DNA of 64,000 nt from Megaleporinus macrocephalus (GCA_021613375.1 CM038720.1:12679962-12743961), one strand, 5' to 3'. Positions 48,622 to 60,460 are shown, counted from the first letter of the stretch. The notes: a model not told the origin generated them from the sequence alone. Program-made: numbers and translations.

Positions 48622-48835
48622 AACGGTGGTGTAGTGGTTAGCACTGTCGTCTCACAGCAAGGTGGTCTGGGTTTGATTCCCGGTCCGAGCCATTCTCCCA
48701 TTCTCTCGACTGTGTTTCCTCCCACGGTCCAAACACATGCATGTTAGGTTGATTGGTCACTCTAAGTTCTCTGTAGGTGTGAGTGTGTGTCGTCCCTAGT
48801 CAAAACTAGCATGTGAGGTGACTTGCTGTGGCGAC
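48622..48835 (+). mobile_element. SINE, plus orientation, head intact, tail truncated
   Basis: The head acggtggtgtagtggttagc carries the A-box-like word tggtgtagtgg. About 40 bp on, gggtttgattcccgg gives a B-box-like ggtttgattcc. The body follows (cctcccacggtccaaacaca, gttgattggtcactctaa) and stops near 48835 without the (ggat)n tail. One head unit only. Confidence 0.85.
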
Positions 48836-49075
48836 CTCTGTAGTAGGAAAAAGTTTTTATATCATGATATCTGTATGTGTAAAATGAGCAGTAGTCTTTC
48901 CAAATTTCCTTAATATGATTCAACAGATTAGAAACTCTGGCCATATCATAAGACAGAAGCTGTTATGAGTCTTAAACATGAGACTGTATAAGCGAGTCTG
49001 CAAATCAAAAATTCTAATTGATTCTAATTCCAAATGGAAAAATTCTGATTCATCACTTTTGGACAGAATCTGTCA
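48836..49075. other. no gene seen
   Basis: A+T-rich unique spacer. Confidence 0.45.
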
Positions 49076-49560
49076 TACTGGAGGCGTCTGATTAAGGCCA
49101 GGCCAAAACAGGCATCATATTCCTGTCTGAGGAGACGAAGAGCCTCAGAGATGGGAGGAATAAAGAAATGATGGCAAGAGAAATCATCTCGTGTCTAATG
49201 GTGAATGCGCTTTTTGGATCGGCTTACTTACTGATAGCCTGCAGTTTCTTATCTCCGGGTCGGGGCTGTTCCCTCAGTTCATTTCTCGCGTTGATGTCTC
49301 CCAGCTATGACATTCTATCTCATCATCTTGTTTGCTTTTTCTTTTTTTTCATTTCAGTGTGATGATCTCCTGATGGCTCTTGAGTGATAACTGCGGTGAC
49401 TGTTGCCTTTCTTCGGAATTTCGTGATAACCACTGCACTGCCAAGGCACAAGTCAAGGCAGCTTTATGGAAAACTGGGTTCAGACATAACAGGAGTGGGC
49501 CCAGGGCAAGAAAGTCCCTAAGAGCAGGGCTGCGAGGGTTATGCACAAAGGTATTCAGGT
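49076..49560. promoter_or_regulatory. conserved-noncoding-like block
   Basis: Unique and G+C-richer, with ggcgtctgattaaggcc, gatggtgaatgcgc-like and ttcgtgataaccactg words. Opposed open frames at 49349-49568 cancel each other as coding evidence. Confidence 0.3.
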
Positions 49561-49935
49561 ACAGATGACTTGTTAGAGATGTGATCTGTAATACTTACTT
49601 AAGAAGTAACTGCCAGACGTGTGACCTCGAGTTGCATGACTTGGACTCAAGTCCAACTCTGATGACTTGTGACTTGACTAGACAACATCACTAAAGACTT
49701 GCGACTTGACTTTACTGACTGAATCAAATAACTGATCATTTTTATTTAATGGTGCTGTAACGCTAGGCAACTGAGCTGCACCGCTCAGTTTATCCATAAC
49801 CTAGCAACAAGTAAAGTTCCGCAGCAAATCACGGGAAGCTTTGGGGGGGCGCCAGTGTTGAGTTTGTGTGAAGATGAGAAGCAACATGCTAGCTAGCTGG
49901 CTAACAAGCTAGCAAACTTAGCGACAAAATGATAA

Positions 49936-50019
49936 ACAGCAGCTAATGTGAATGAAGCTCTCTCCCTCTGTTCATCCCACCTAGATATTCCACCGTCCAC
50001 TGTGAACTTTACTGAAACA
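49936..50019 (+). repeat. 84-bp exact direct repeat, copy 1
   Basis: It begins acagcagctaatgtgaatga and ends tttactgaaaca. It is identical at every base to 50410-50493. Confidence 0.97.
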
Positions 50020-50079
50020 TTAAAGCGTTTAGGAAGCTCAGCATCTCAGACAGGAAGTGTTTATTTTTTTGCAGAAAAA

Positions 50080-50409
50080 AATATGTAGCCATATAAAAGT
50101 GAAAAAAATTTAATTTGATCGCGAAATTTGAATGTGACAGGCCATGGGAGGTTCTTTGATTAGTAGTTTGAAACCTCTGCATTAAAGTTACTACACCTTG
50201 TAAATCAGGGGATTTGGAAACCTTTTTTGTAGAATTGTGACATTGCATGAAAAGTATGGTAGAAGATCTCAGGACATTGATTAGGCTTCAGACTCTTTCA
50301 TCCGAGCAGATGAAATTGATGATTGTAAGAATGTTGAAAGGTAATTCAAAGAGAACTCAGTCAAAACTTGCTGAAGGATGTATCTTTTGAGGATGTGAGT
50401 GAAATATCT
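50080..50409 (+). repeat. dispersed repeat, copy 2 (partner 47955-48310)
   Basis: It lies between the two exact 84-bp repeats, inside the hAT element. It differs from copy 1 at scattered positions. Confidence 0.88.
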
Positions 50410-50493
50410 ACAGCAGCTAATGTGAATGAAGCTCTCTCCCTCTGTTCATCCCACCTAGATATTCCACCGTCCACTGTGAACTTTACTGAAACA
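50410..50493 (+). repeat. 84-bp exact direct repeat, copy 2
   Basis: Base-for-base identical to 49936-50019, and begins exactly where the dispersed repeat ends. Confidence 0.97.
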
Positions 50494-50572
50494 GTGTTCA
50501 AGTAATGCAGAAAAGTGCCGAACACTGATAAGTACATGCAGAGCTACTGCAGAGTTCACACATGTACTAATT

Positions 50573-51099
50573 CGAGATCGACCGATATATCGGTCGGGCG
50601 ATATATGGGGCCGATATTTGCCTTATTTTTATATATCGGCATCAGCCGATATCAGCGTTTCGCAACGCCGATTTAAAGTCATGCACATCCGCGGCAGCCC
50701 TGTGTTATTGGTGCGGTGGACAGTGCTGCTGCCGCATGTGAAGGACCCCAGGCTGAAACCTTTGGAACTGTTCAGCCAGTAAGTGAAAATGAATAATTTA
50801 TAGCAAACAGTGATGTTTTTAATGACGAGGTTACGTGTTTCTAGCTATGGTCGTAGATGTAAACCAGAGCGGATGTTTTACTCCTTAGCTCCAGGGCTAA
50901 AGCTAACTGCTCTAGTGTAATACACACATTAACACGTTACTGTTACACAGCGAGTCTCTCCAGAGCAGCCAGAGCTTCCCAGATATTATTCAGCTTCAGG
51001 TACTCGAGCCAAATGGAACTAAAGAGAACAGAACAGAGCCGCCGTTTTAACAAGCATTACGGCATATCAGCGTCTCTCTCGTGTTGCATGCGCTGTTGT

Positions 51100-51131
<32 letters not shown>

Positions 51132-51290
51132 TATTTTTCTCTCTCGCGTCGCGACATTTTAGCAGAAAATAAAGCAGAAGACTTCTAGATATCGGCTCTA
51201 AAAATCTGCCAAAAAAATCTGCAGCACCTTGACCTCTAAATATCAGCATCAGCATCGGCTATAGAAAAACCCATATAGGTCGATCTCTAG
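50573..51290. mobile_element. hAT-type element nested in a hAT element
   Basis: The end cgagatcgaccgatatatcg at left faces, reversed, ctagagatcgacctatatgg at right. Flanks tactaatt (50565-50572) and tactaata (51291-51298) agree in 7 of 8 bases, an old 8-bp duplication. The inside is not coding; the frame at 51067-51255 only reads a (CT)n run at about 51099-51126. Confidence 0.82.
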
Positions 51291-51724
51291 TACTAATACT
51301 TCCATATAGTGCACTGTTACTCAACCTTGGTCTTCGAGCCCCACTGCCTCACATTTTAATGTTTTTTTTCTGCTTCAGCACCTATTTTAACTCAGTAATG
51401 GACTGGTAATGAGGTGATTAGTGATTAGAACTGCTTGAAATGATCTAATTTCATATGCAGGTTATTTTTGTTATAATTTAATAATATAATTTAATGTTAT
51501 ATTAATGTCAGTTTAATATACGACTAATCAACTGCATCAATTGTGTTAAATACCGAAATTATGTCACATCTGGTGACTTGACTAGGACTCGAAGTTTAAG
51601 ACTTGGGACTTGACTTGAGACTCACTTGTATTGACATGGGACTTGACTCGGGACTTGATTGTCAAGACTTGAGACTTACTTGTTACTTGCAACTTAGTGA
51701 CTTGGTCCCATGTCTGGTAACTGC

Positions 51725-52110
51725 AATACTTACAGTCTGATTACTTACTGTTACTTTTGGGTTACTTGTCTAATATAATGCAAATGTATACGCTGCTTTG
51801 AAAGCACCTTTAGCTTTGATGACATTCATCATGATGGCATGTTGTTCCATCCTGAGTTCCATTCATTTTTTTTTCTGAGATCTTGTATTTATGCTGGGAG
51901 AGTCGAGTCACACTGTTTCTCCTGCACATCCCACAGACTTTCAATGAGGTTAAGGTCTGTGGTGGCCACTTCATATGGAAAACTTCCCTCATGCTCCCTC
52001 AATATATATATATTAATTACTTTTAATTAACATAAGCTGATTTTCTAGTGACAACAAAATCAGCACAACATTTTATACAGATGTATCCAAACTTTTGCAT
52101 GTGTATCTAT
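51725..52110 (-). mobile_element. Tc1-like transposon fragment
   Basis: Holds the 3' part of a transposase on the minus strand plus a possible terminal repeat, tccaaacttttgcatgtgta at 52086-52105. Confidence 0.7.
51775..52000 (-). pseudogene. Tc1-like transposase C-terminal fragment, frameshifted
   Basis: On the minus strand, WPPQTL (about 51978-51960) lies in one frame and DLNLIESLWDVQEK continues in the next, the segment around the last acidic residue of the DDE triad; E is retained in LIESLW. Further down, NGTQDGTTCHH and, in another frame, VIKAKGAFKAAY-like text close the protein at about 51785. At least two frame changes break it, and the DNA-binding and first catalytic parts are missing. 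This is a dead fragment of a different Tc1 family from those at 20947 and 57499. Confidence 0.75.
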
Positions 52111-52500
52111 GGTCTCTACACAAATCTGCCTGAGGAATGGACCTGGAGAAGAAACTTCAAAGGGAACTGCAATCTTCTGAGCAGCACCTGAATCACATGA
52201 CACAGAGGAAAGACGTGTGAGATATGGCTAATGTTAAAAGATGTAGGGAGCTACTGACCGTGCTGGGCATGCATAAGCTGTCAGCAGATACGAGCGCACG
52301 CTAGCGTTTAAAATAAGCTTAAGGTTTCACGCAGGGCCTGGAGGTGGATGGGGTTAATTAGAGAGCATGATAGTCAGGAGTTCAAGTGGAGGCTGATTGT
52401 AGACCATTCATTACTATTTCAGGAGCTTCTGTGTAAGGTTACAGGAGAACACATAGGTGAGGCTATTCATCAGGCAGGCAGTGATCAAACAGGTTCATAG
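52111..52500. promoter_or_regulatory. conserved-noncoding-like block
   Basis: Unique, with gcatgcataagctgtcagc, ggggttaattagagagcat and accattcattactatttc words. Only texture supports this. Confidence 0.28.
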
Positions 52501-53160
52501 GTGAGGAGGAACCACAGCAAGGGAACATCAGGACAGCCCACCGGCAGGAGGAGCACACCAACAAATAAACAGGAGACACAACATAAAACACAAAGTGTAT
52601 ATGGTGATCATGATGCAGACAGATGGCAAGGGGGTGGCATTTATATGTGGTCGGTCGGGTGGGGTGTGTGTGTAAGGGGATCCTTGTATGTCTCAGATCA
52701 TTTTTAATCACACACCAATAACTAAACACATGCTCTAAATGATTTTTTGTTTGGAAAAGAATAATACTGTAAAACTCTGTATTGGAGTGAGTTTAGCACT
52801 GTCAGACAATTACTAGTACACAGAGTTTAGGAAATATCTCAGTGTGGTTCCACACTAACAGTGCTGTTTATCAATGGACAGACAGAAGATCTGAACGGCA
52901 GAGATATATTGTTTATTAGCAAAAAAACATCTACAAACATCTGATGCTGTAGTCAAGACAGCAACATCCCAATCCAAGTCAAGACCGAGACCAGTAGTGG
53001 CCAAGGCTGAGTCAAAACTGAGAGACCAGATAAAGATCTTTTTTTGAGATTGTAGCTTTGAAAAAAATCTGGTTCCATTGACTTACATGAAAAATGAAGA
53101 ATTTTTGGGCTCTCCTGTAAGGTTACCATTTTGAAGATACTTTTTTTTCATTGACAGCGA
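52501..53160. other. no gene seen; dispersed repeat fragment near 53040-53140
   Basis: Unique to 53030. 53046-53140 matches the dispersed repeat interrupted at 54358 (tctggttccattgacttaca, ggctctcctgtaaggttacc). Opposed open frames near 52463-52729 have no domain. Confidence 0.5.
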
Positions 53161-53164
53161 CTAT

Positions 53165-53440
53165 ATATATATTATAGGCATGTAAGAAATGATCGAAAAT
53201 ATCAAATATAGGGATATTTTGTTTCGTGATACTGTATCGATTCTCAAAGACACTGTATTGGTACACAGATTCCTGGCAGACAGTGTTGTAATCCATTTTC
53301 AGCTCCACTCCAACATTAACAAGCAGCACAAGGGCGCATTGGCAAACCTGTTTATATAGTGGTGTGTTTTAATAGTAGGATTTGAAAAATATGCAATATA
53401 TCATTTTGCCTGCAGTATCGCAATATATCACGATATATTG
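53165..53440. mobile_element. non-autonomous DNA element, copy 2 (inverted relative to 37097-37446)
   Basis: Reverse-complement match to the earlier copy over atactgtatcgattctcaaa, cacagattcctggcagacag and gtggtgtgttttaatagtag. The ends are ragged; the right end runs into (CT)n. Confidence 0.65.
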
Positions 53441-53443
<3 letters not shown>

Positions 53444-53495
<52 letters not shown>

Positions 53496-53496
53496 C
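53444..53496. repeat. (CT)n(AT)n microsatellite
   Basis: About 15 CT units followed by about 11 AT units. Confidence 0.93.
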
Positions 53497-53579
53497 ATGT
53501 CTGCCTTTAAATTCCATTAAAAGTTCTGAACATTTTCTTCACTCTCTTGTACAATAACAGTGACACAATTCTGTTCAAA

Positions 53580-54180
53580 TGTTACATTTTTGATTTGCCA
53601 TTAGAAATGAAAGTCCAGTGATTATGTGATTCAGCAAAAAAGGTTAAATTCAGACCCTGTGTGCCACCAACCTTGCTGTGCTCCTTTATATTTCCAGCCT
53701 CGGCTGCGTTTTCCCCGTAAAGGTGATTGCAGAAATTTTGGGGCTGGTATAGTCTGCACTTGATGCCCCGCGTCCAGGTTCCCATAGCCATCAGGCTCTT
53801 TGAGCCCACGCACAATAGAAATCTTCAACCTGGCCTTTCGCTTATCAGTGGAAAAGAATGGAGGAGTCACTCTGGATTATGCGGCTGAAAATTCCCTGAA
53901 GGCTCCCATTCATGCGCTGAATAAGTGCCATGAGAGTGTAGTCACAGTTTATTGACCTCCTGCTAGGATGTGAAACCTGGTTTCCTTTTCACTGAAGGAC
54001 GGACCCCTGCAGGAGCTTTTATGTATTAGTGTTCAAAACGCTCTGGCTGAGTGTCATGACCACAGGCCATGTTTTGCCTTTCAGATGGGATTGTAATGGA
54101 GTGATTAGAGTATCAGTCATTGTCGGAAGTTAATTGAATTAGACAAAAAATATCCACTCAGAGAAATACAGTAAGTCTAT
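53580..54180. promoter_or_regulatory. conserved-noncoding-like block
   Basis: Unique, with gtgattatgtgattcagc, gccatgagagtgtagtcaca, cagtttattgacctcc and ggaagttaattgaatta words. Two overlapping minus frames (53582-53870) lack domains. Confidence 0.37.
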
Positions 54181-54289
54181 TTCATCACTGTGCGAAGAAA
54201 AATATGTAGCTCCATATTTGACCATTTTCTTTTTTCTACATCATTCGAACACGATTGCAGCAGTTTACATTGTGTGATAATTTCATTAT

Positions 54290-54852
54290 GAATGGACCAT
54301 TAGAAATGCTCCAAAATAGCTTTAAAAAAATCGGGTTCCATCGACTTACATTGGAAGCATGGCTGGATTACTGACTGGGCCCAAAACATTTTGTGATACC
54401 TATCAACATTTATGATATAATATATTTTTATTTCCCAGGGCCCTCCATTTTAAGGACTTTGACCCCAAGGGCCTCTTGGGGGCCCCTAATATGTTTTTGG
54501 GCCCCCTAGCCATGCTTTTGGGGCCCCTAGCCATGCTTTTGGGCCCCTTATGAAATTGGACGAGGCGTTGTGGTACTGCTCTGACTTTGACATCTTGCTA
54601 TTAGGGGTCCTAGGAAAAAGGGGGGCATAATTTAGAGGGCCCCTGATCACCAGGGGCGTTGGTTTGGGGGGGTGGGGGGTGGTGGGGGGTTATCCCTGGG
54701 CAACTCTTTGCCCAGTGGCCCAGACTATCCTTAATCTGTCCTTGATTGGAAGTTAAGACTGTTTTTGTTCTCCCCTGGAAAGGTATTATTTTGAAGCCAA
54801 TTACGACTCAGGGATGAGAAAAACAGTATGGAAAAATACTGCACCACTATTA
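54290..54852. repeat. dispersed repeat split by a hAT MITE
   Basis: Left half 54290-54357 (aaatgctccaaaatagcttt, gttccatcgacttacattgg) and right half 54745-54852 (attggaagttaagactgttt, ttctcccctggaaaggt). Removing the MITE and one target copy restores the order seen at 53046-53140. Confidence 0.75.
54358..54744. mobile_element. hAT-type MITE, copy 2, exact 8-bp target duplication
   Basis: attggaag stands at 54350-54357 and 54745-54752. The ends match copy 1 (catggctggattactgac and, reversed, caaggacagattaaggatag). Relative to copy 1 it lacks a piece near the left end and has extra gggtggg text near 54669-54697. Confidence 0.92.
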
Positions 54853-56279
54853 GAAGTGAAGTTATTGGTGTAGTGTATAAAGTATAGAAGCCAAAATTTC
54901 TGGTTCAAAAACTCATTAGGCTAAAGATATATTAGGTCAAAACAATGACTAATATCTAAAAGAGTTATTATTGATTGAAAGTGTATGATGATTTCAACAT
55001 AATACATTACTGAAAAAAAAATGTCATTTTAACATTTGCCAGATGAACTGAGACAGTAAGTACTGTTAATACGTAGTTTGGTTTGAGTTTTAAAATACAT
55101 TAATTTAAGGTTCTGTACAATTAGAATTTGTGTAATATTGTAAAATCCATGATTTCTCTGAGGGCTTCCTGCTCCATAGGAAACTGTATGATCATAGCCA
55201 TCTCCATAACAGAAGGTTCAATGTGAACAAGTACGTTTCTCTATTTGGCTCCGAAGAAATGCTGACGAGCATAACATATATATGCAGTATCAGGAAATTT
55301 TATGAACCAGTTTCATGATTTATTTAAACAAATGGTTGATTTATTATTTTATTCTTTAGTTCACTGTATTAAGAATATTAAATTAGGAATTAGGAGCTGA
55401 GAGATGGCTTTATGACGACAGAGCTAAATCCTCATTGGTCAGGAGCTCCGTGGACACCTCTGACATTTGACTCTTTTTGTTTTGCCCCCCCTTTAACTCT
55501 TTTAAGACCTAATATTTACACTAATACTATCATGTCTAATAGCATGACTGTTCATTTTCATGCAGTATTTCACATTTTTTCATAATTAGCTATTCATATC
55601 ATGAAGAGGCTCAAGTGCCATAGATTTATACTCTGTTCTTTCTGAAGTGTTCTGAACTGCTCTTGTAATTTGTAACTGTTTTTAAAACCACTACAACACT
55701 ATGGGGATCTATTTTTCTTTCTACTTCGTTTCTTTCTTTCTAGTATTTTTCTATTGCGTTTACTGCCAGTTCTTAAATGAGCCTACTAGTCTATCCCTCC
55801 GTCTGCTTTCATGTGCCGGCCTTTTGACATTCCCCTCCTTCCTAGCTACGATCACCAGTTTGGCCCTGTCCATTTGTTAAAGAGGGTGGGCTCCACTCCT
55901 GTCATAAGTGGAAGTCTTGATGCACCAAGACCTGGACGGGGCCTACGCTTAACACTCCTTTTTACCAAATCACTGTATCCTTAACATCCATAATCAGAAT
56001 GACCTACCACTCCCGTCTCCTGAGTCTTTAAAGCAAGAAGAACTGTCATTCTTTCACCATCGCTCGCTTTCTGGGTCTCTTATAAACATATATATCTTAT
56101 AAATACTCTCTCTCAGCATCAACAATGGCAGCCATGTTACCACCAGTCAGTGATCCTCAGGTGTTCTCATAACGCACAGTCAGTATTTACAGTCAGCTTC
56201 AGTAGATCAGAATAGGGGCTTCATTCAGGTTCCTCTCAGCCTTCCAGGCTTTGAGAGCCCAACTCTTATAAATGTGTAT
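54853..56279. other. no gene seen
   Basis: Unique A+T-rich sequence, slightly G+C-richer after 55780. No frame of note. Confidence 0.55.
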
Positions 56280-57010
56280 AGCAGGTGGAATTAGCCACGA
56301 GTAAATCGGGGAGAAAATTGGGCCCCACTGTGCAGCCCCCTTGGCTCATCTTTTGCAGTTGAATTGATAAATGCACCCGTTTCATGCTCTAGAAGTGACT
56401 GCATTGGGGAAAAACCTGAGGGTGAAAAAAGTGATCCTTTCAGGAACCGCCCTGCACGAACACAGCCTTTCGCCTGAGCGCGGCAAAAAGGCCTGGCTTC
56501 CATAACTTCTTTTCAAGGAACCAAAAATATCCCGGCCAATTCCCCTCATTAATGCCACTTGAGAAACTTCTCCAAAGCCACCCGAGCACTTTGACTTTTC
56601 CCTTTCAGCTGGAAATGCTTGCCGAGGTGCCCCGGCAACCTTTTGAAACTCTGCAGGAAAGTGTCCCGAGAGTTGGTGCCGCAAACGGGATTCTTTCAGC
56701 CGCTTTCAACCCGGCGAAAAAAATGATTTTCGAAAAAGTTTGATTAAATCTTCTGTCATCGTTTAGGATTTAGAGAGGGCTTCACTCTAGCTGTCAGATC
56801 CCGTTCAGGCCGCTGACCCAATTTCCCTCTGGGACACCAGAGAGTTTATTTATCCCACCTTGGGGAACATTACTCACCCCTGACACGCAGGGGATAAAGA
56901 ACAGTGCATTGTGAGGCCCTATGGCATCAACACAATTTGTCTCTCTGCACTGGGATAATTAATAACTTTGAACAAGAACCCTGAGCCAGCACAAAGCCTG
57001 GAATGGTCTG
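56280..57010. promoter_or_regulatory. conserved-noncoding-like block
   Basis: Long unique block with gttgaattgataaatgcacc, cattaatgccacttgag, gtttgattaaatcttctgtc and gggataattaataactttg words. Opposed open frames (56291-56684 minus, 56552-56743 plus) cancel as coding evidence. Confidence 0.4.
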
Positions 57011-57308
57011 CTGTTCATATCAGTGTGTGAACGACTGGAGCATGATCAGTTTGACTGACAGTTGTCAGTTATCTGTTAAATGCTAATCCTATTTACGTTT
57101 CCCAGAGCTAGATAAGATTGACATGATGCTTTATTTGCCACATGACGTGACATTTGTGTGTAAATTCTAAGGGCTGTTGGTATATTATGGGCAGCGCTGG
57201 TATGTTTAGAACACTGAACTACCCCATGTATCATAACCAGGTAGATTTAGAACCACTATTATTATCATTCTCATCATTATTGTCAAGTTGATTCAGACGC
57301 CTGGTAAA
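57011..57308. other. short unique spacer
   Basis: Nothing recognised. Confidence 0.4.
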
Positions 57309-58522
57309 CACAGTGGCAGGAAAAAGTATGTGAACCTTTTGAAATACTTGGTTTTCTGCTTTAATTGGTTATAAGTCCCAAGTATAGATAAACTCTTAAC
57401 CTAATACCACACAAACAATTATAATATTTCATATCTGTATTGGACACATCCATTAAACATTCACAGTGCTGGTGGAAAAAGTAAGTGAACCCTTGGATTT
57501 AATAACTGGTGGAACCTCCATTGGCAGCAATAACCTCCAAGTGTTTCCAGTAGCTGTTGATCAGACCTGCACAACATTTAGGAGGAATTTTGGACCATCT
57601 TTTCTTACAGAAGTGCTTCAGCTCAGATTTATTTTTAGGATGTCTGATGTGAACAGCTCTCTTGAGGTCATTCCACAGCATCTTTATTGGATTCAGGTCT
57701 GGTCTGGGCCACTCCAAAAGGCAGATTATTTTTTTAAGCTATTCTGTGGTAGATTTATCTCAACTTCTTCTACTGAGCTTCAGCTGGCAAACAGCTACCC
57801 TGACACTATTCTGTAAGATACCTTGATAAACTTGAGAATTCATTTTCTCCTTGATAATGACAAGCATTCGAGGCCCCGAAGCAGCAAAGCAGCCCCAAAT
57901 CATCATGCTCCCTCCACCATGCTTCAAACTTCAGGCAGGCAGTGGTGTTTTTTTTTTAAGGCAGGAGCTTCCTCTGTGGTGTCCTGCCATGAACACCATG
58001 CCTGTTCAATGAGTTGAGTATGGTAGACACATAATCAGAGATGTTAACCAGTTTCAATGATTCCCTCAAGCCTTTAGCTGTTACTATAGGGTTCTTTTTT
58101 TACCTCTAAGCATTCTACATTGTGCCTCTGGAGACAACTTGGTGGGGCACCCACTTCTAGGGAGAGTAGCCACAGTACTAAATCGTGTCCATTAGTAGAC
58201 AGTTTGTCTAACTGTGGACTGTTTAATACCTAAAGTCTTGGGGATTACTTTGTAATTAATTTGTAACTCGTTCCAGTGTCATGCAAATCAATTGTTGATC
58301 GTAGTTCTTCAGAGATCTCTTTTTTGTTGGGCATGGTTCACATCAGCAAATGCTTCGTGTGAATAGCAAACTCAAAAAGTTTGAGTGTCTTTTGTAAGTC
58401 CAAGTAGCTCTACACCTCTGCAATCTCGTTTCATTGATTGGACTCCAGGTTTTCTAATTCCTGACTCTAATTAGCTTTTGTTGAAGTCATTAGCATAGGG
58501 GGTCACTTATTTTTGCCACTGT
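57309..58522 (-). mobile_element. Tc1-like transposon, near full length, inactive
   Basis: Inverted ends: cagtggcaggaaaaagtatg at left and, reversed, cagtggcaaaaataagtgac at right. TA follows the right end; the left flank reads CA. About 1.2 kb, a normal length for the group. It carries a broken transposase on the minus strand. Confidence 0.88.
57499..58334 (-). pseudogene. Tc1-like transposase, inactivated; last catalytic acid changed to Lys
   Basis: The start ATG lies at 58334-58332 on the minus strand. About 29 codons read KKEISEELRSTIDLHDTGTS, the first helix-turn-helix region, before a stop. The middle is broken by stops and frame changes. The C-terminal 72 codons (57717-57499) are open: WPRPDLNPIKMLWNDLKRA, then a basic stretch ending IAANGGSTSY. 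In active relatives the residue after NPI is the Glu that completes the DDE triad; here the codon reads AAG (Lys). The span is about 280 codons against about 340 in intact relatives, so some sequence is also lost. It cannot act in transposition. Confidence 0.88.
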
Positions 58523-58829
58523 ATATGGAAAGTGTTTCTCCAGAATGTCATGCCATATTTTTTGGGGTCTTCAGGCTTCTTAATGGCTTAATCATGATCT
58601 CCTTCCATTCAACCACCCTGTTCCATCTTTACCAAGTTTTCCCAACAAATTTGTCTTTTCCAATGAACTGGTTTTGTCATAACATATTCATAAGTGCTTT
58701 GGTCTGGTTATCTGGGCCTCCATGATGTTCTTAAAAGGCTTTACCAACAGTTTCAACAGCATAAATATTTTGCCAAATATACGGATCTTTTAAACAACAA
58801 CAACAATACATTTATAGTATCACCAGCAT
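58523..58829. other. no gene seen
   Basis: A+T-rich; a 70-codon open frame at 58513-58725 overlaps the transposon end and has no domain. Confidence 0.45.
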
Positions 58830-59077
58830 AAACTCCAGATATCATTAGAACAGATGTAAATGAGCATGAATACAACACAAAGTAGCATAAATAATGCTAA
58901 AAATAATATCTTAAACTTTCAAGAACAAAGTTGTATTGTAAAGCTGCTATTTTGGAGATACAAGTTGTTCTTTGTGACGATATATAAAACCACTACTCAC
59001 TGTATTAATACTGTTTGAATATTTACATAAAAATAAAATAATGTCCCCTAGTGCCTAAAACCTTTGCACAGTACTGT
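58830..59077. mobile_element. TA-target MITE, partial copy
   Basis: agatatcattagaacagatg and cactgtattaatactgtttg match 9391-9710. The right end, cctaaaacctttgcacagta, is that of the element at 9340-9815. Confidence 0.8.
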
Positions 59078-59466
59078 ATGTGCACACCTGACCGTCTCAC
59101 CTGTATGGGCAGTTGGAAATCCTTCCTAGATTATGTGCATGTACAGCCTACGTTTGTGGAAATTTGTGCCCATAAAGCTCAGACTGGAACAGAAAAAGGC
59201 TTTTCCCCAAACTGCTGCCACAGAGTTGAAACAATGTAAAATATTTTTGTATGCTGTATAATTCATATCAGCCTTTACTGGACCTAAAGAGCCCAAACCC
59301 TGAAAAACAGTTGCAGACCCCATTACCCCTCTGACACCACTTTGGTGTCAGCACTATGGAGTCCAGTAGGGAACATTTTCCTTGCATCCACCAAATAATA
59401 ATAACGCTTACACTTGACTGGGACAGATCTAGCGCATTTCATGAACTGCCTTGTGGCTATAGTCGC
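59078..59466. other. no gene seen
   Basis: Unique sequence; opposed open frames at 59051-59323 have no domain. ctctgacaccactttggtgt near 59330 is a short palindrome. Confidence 0.5.
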
Positions 59467-59474
59467 ATCCTATG

Positions 59475-60460
59475 CAGAGGTGTCAGGTAACAAAGTACAA
59501 ATACTTTGTTACCTTACTTAAGTAGAAATGTTGGTTATTTATACTTTACTGGAGTAATTATTTTTCAGCTGACTTTTTACTTCTACTCCTTACATTTACA
59601 CTCCATTATCAGTACTTTCTACTCCTTACATTTACACTCCATTATCTGTACTTTCTACTCCTTACATTTACACTCCATTATCTGTACTTTCTATTCCTTA
59701 CATTTACACTCAATTATCAGTACTTTCTACTCCTTACATTTACACTCCATTATCTGTACTTTCTACTCCTTACATTTACACTCCATTATCTGTACTTTCT
59801 ACTCCTTACATTTACACTCCATTATCAGTACTTTCTACTCCTTACATTTACACTCCATTATCAGTACTTTCTACTCCTTACATTTTAAACATAGTCTCAT
59901 TACTCCTATTTCATTTCAGCTTGTTTTCATTCATGTACATTTACATTCCAGTAAAGATTATTGATAACATGCCTTAGTGCACCATTACAATACTTATAGA
60001 CAACTAGTCATCATATCTTCCGCTCCATGAAACACATGTTAATGTTCAGTAGTACACAGATATGCTTCTTTAATATATTTACATTGTACTAAACTACATT
60101 CATGTTCAATGGGCATATATGCGGCTGAAACAGGAAGCCTAGCGCATCCCAAATTTATCAACATTAACATTCAAATATAACATTATAGTCATTATGGCTT
60201 TTAGAAGAATGTTATTTTTGGGGAGGTGGGCTAGTGCACAATAGACCCCTGTGGTGCGGCCTAAGCTTTTGTCTATAATGGCATTTTTTCCTTACATTAC
60301 TTTTACTTTTATACTTTAAGTAGTTTTGAAAGCAGTACTTTTACACTTTTACTTCAGTAAAAAGCCTGAGTTGATACTTCAACTTCTACAGAAGTATTTT
60401 TAAATCCTAGTGTCTATACTTCTACCTGAGTAATGACTTTAAATACTTTTGACACCTTTG
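59475..60460. mobile_element. hAT-type non-autonomous element, copy B (complete, exact 8-bp target duplication)
   Basis: atcctatg at 59467-59474 and 60461-60468 flanks the ends cagaggtgtca and, reversed, caaaggtgtca. It is 986 bp with 8 units of the 36-bp repeat. There is no transposase: the long open frame over 59506-59964 is the repeat read in phase. This copy defines the boundaries of copy A at 1-2233. Confidence 0.95.
59584..59871. repeat. 36-bp minisatellite, 8 units
   Basis: Same unit and same lack of indels as 1-1764. It ends at the same junction (ccttacattttaaacatag) as copy A. Confidence 0.97.

Larger units (their letters stand above)
49614..51716. mobile_element. hAT-type element (2.1 kb), exact 8-bp target duplication, host of nested insertions
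   Basis: gtaactgc at 49606-49613 and 51717-51724 flanks the ends cagacgtgtgacc and, reversed, cagacatgggacc. Subterminal gacttg words fill both ends (49620-49720 and 51590-51715). No transposase is seen. Inside lie an 84-bp exact duplication, a dispersed repeat and a second hAT element (50573-51290). The 8-bp duplication and CAG/CTG ends support hAT. Confidence 0.88.

Noticed and set aside
48622..48680. Possible tRNA gene
   Set aside because: A- and B-box-like words are present, but there is no acceptor stem pairing or anticodon arm; the same text recurs as the head of a SINE.
59506..59964. 152-codon open frame
   Set aside because: Same 36-bp repeat inside a hAT element; no domain.
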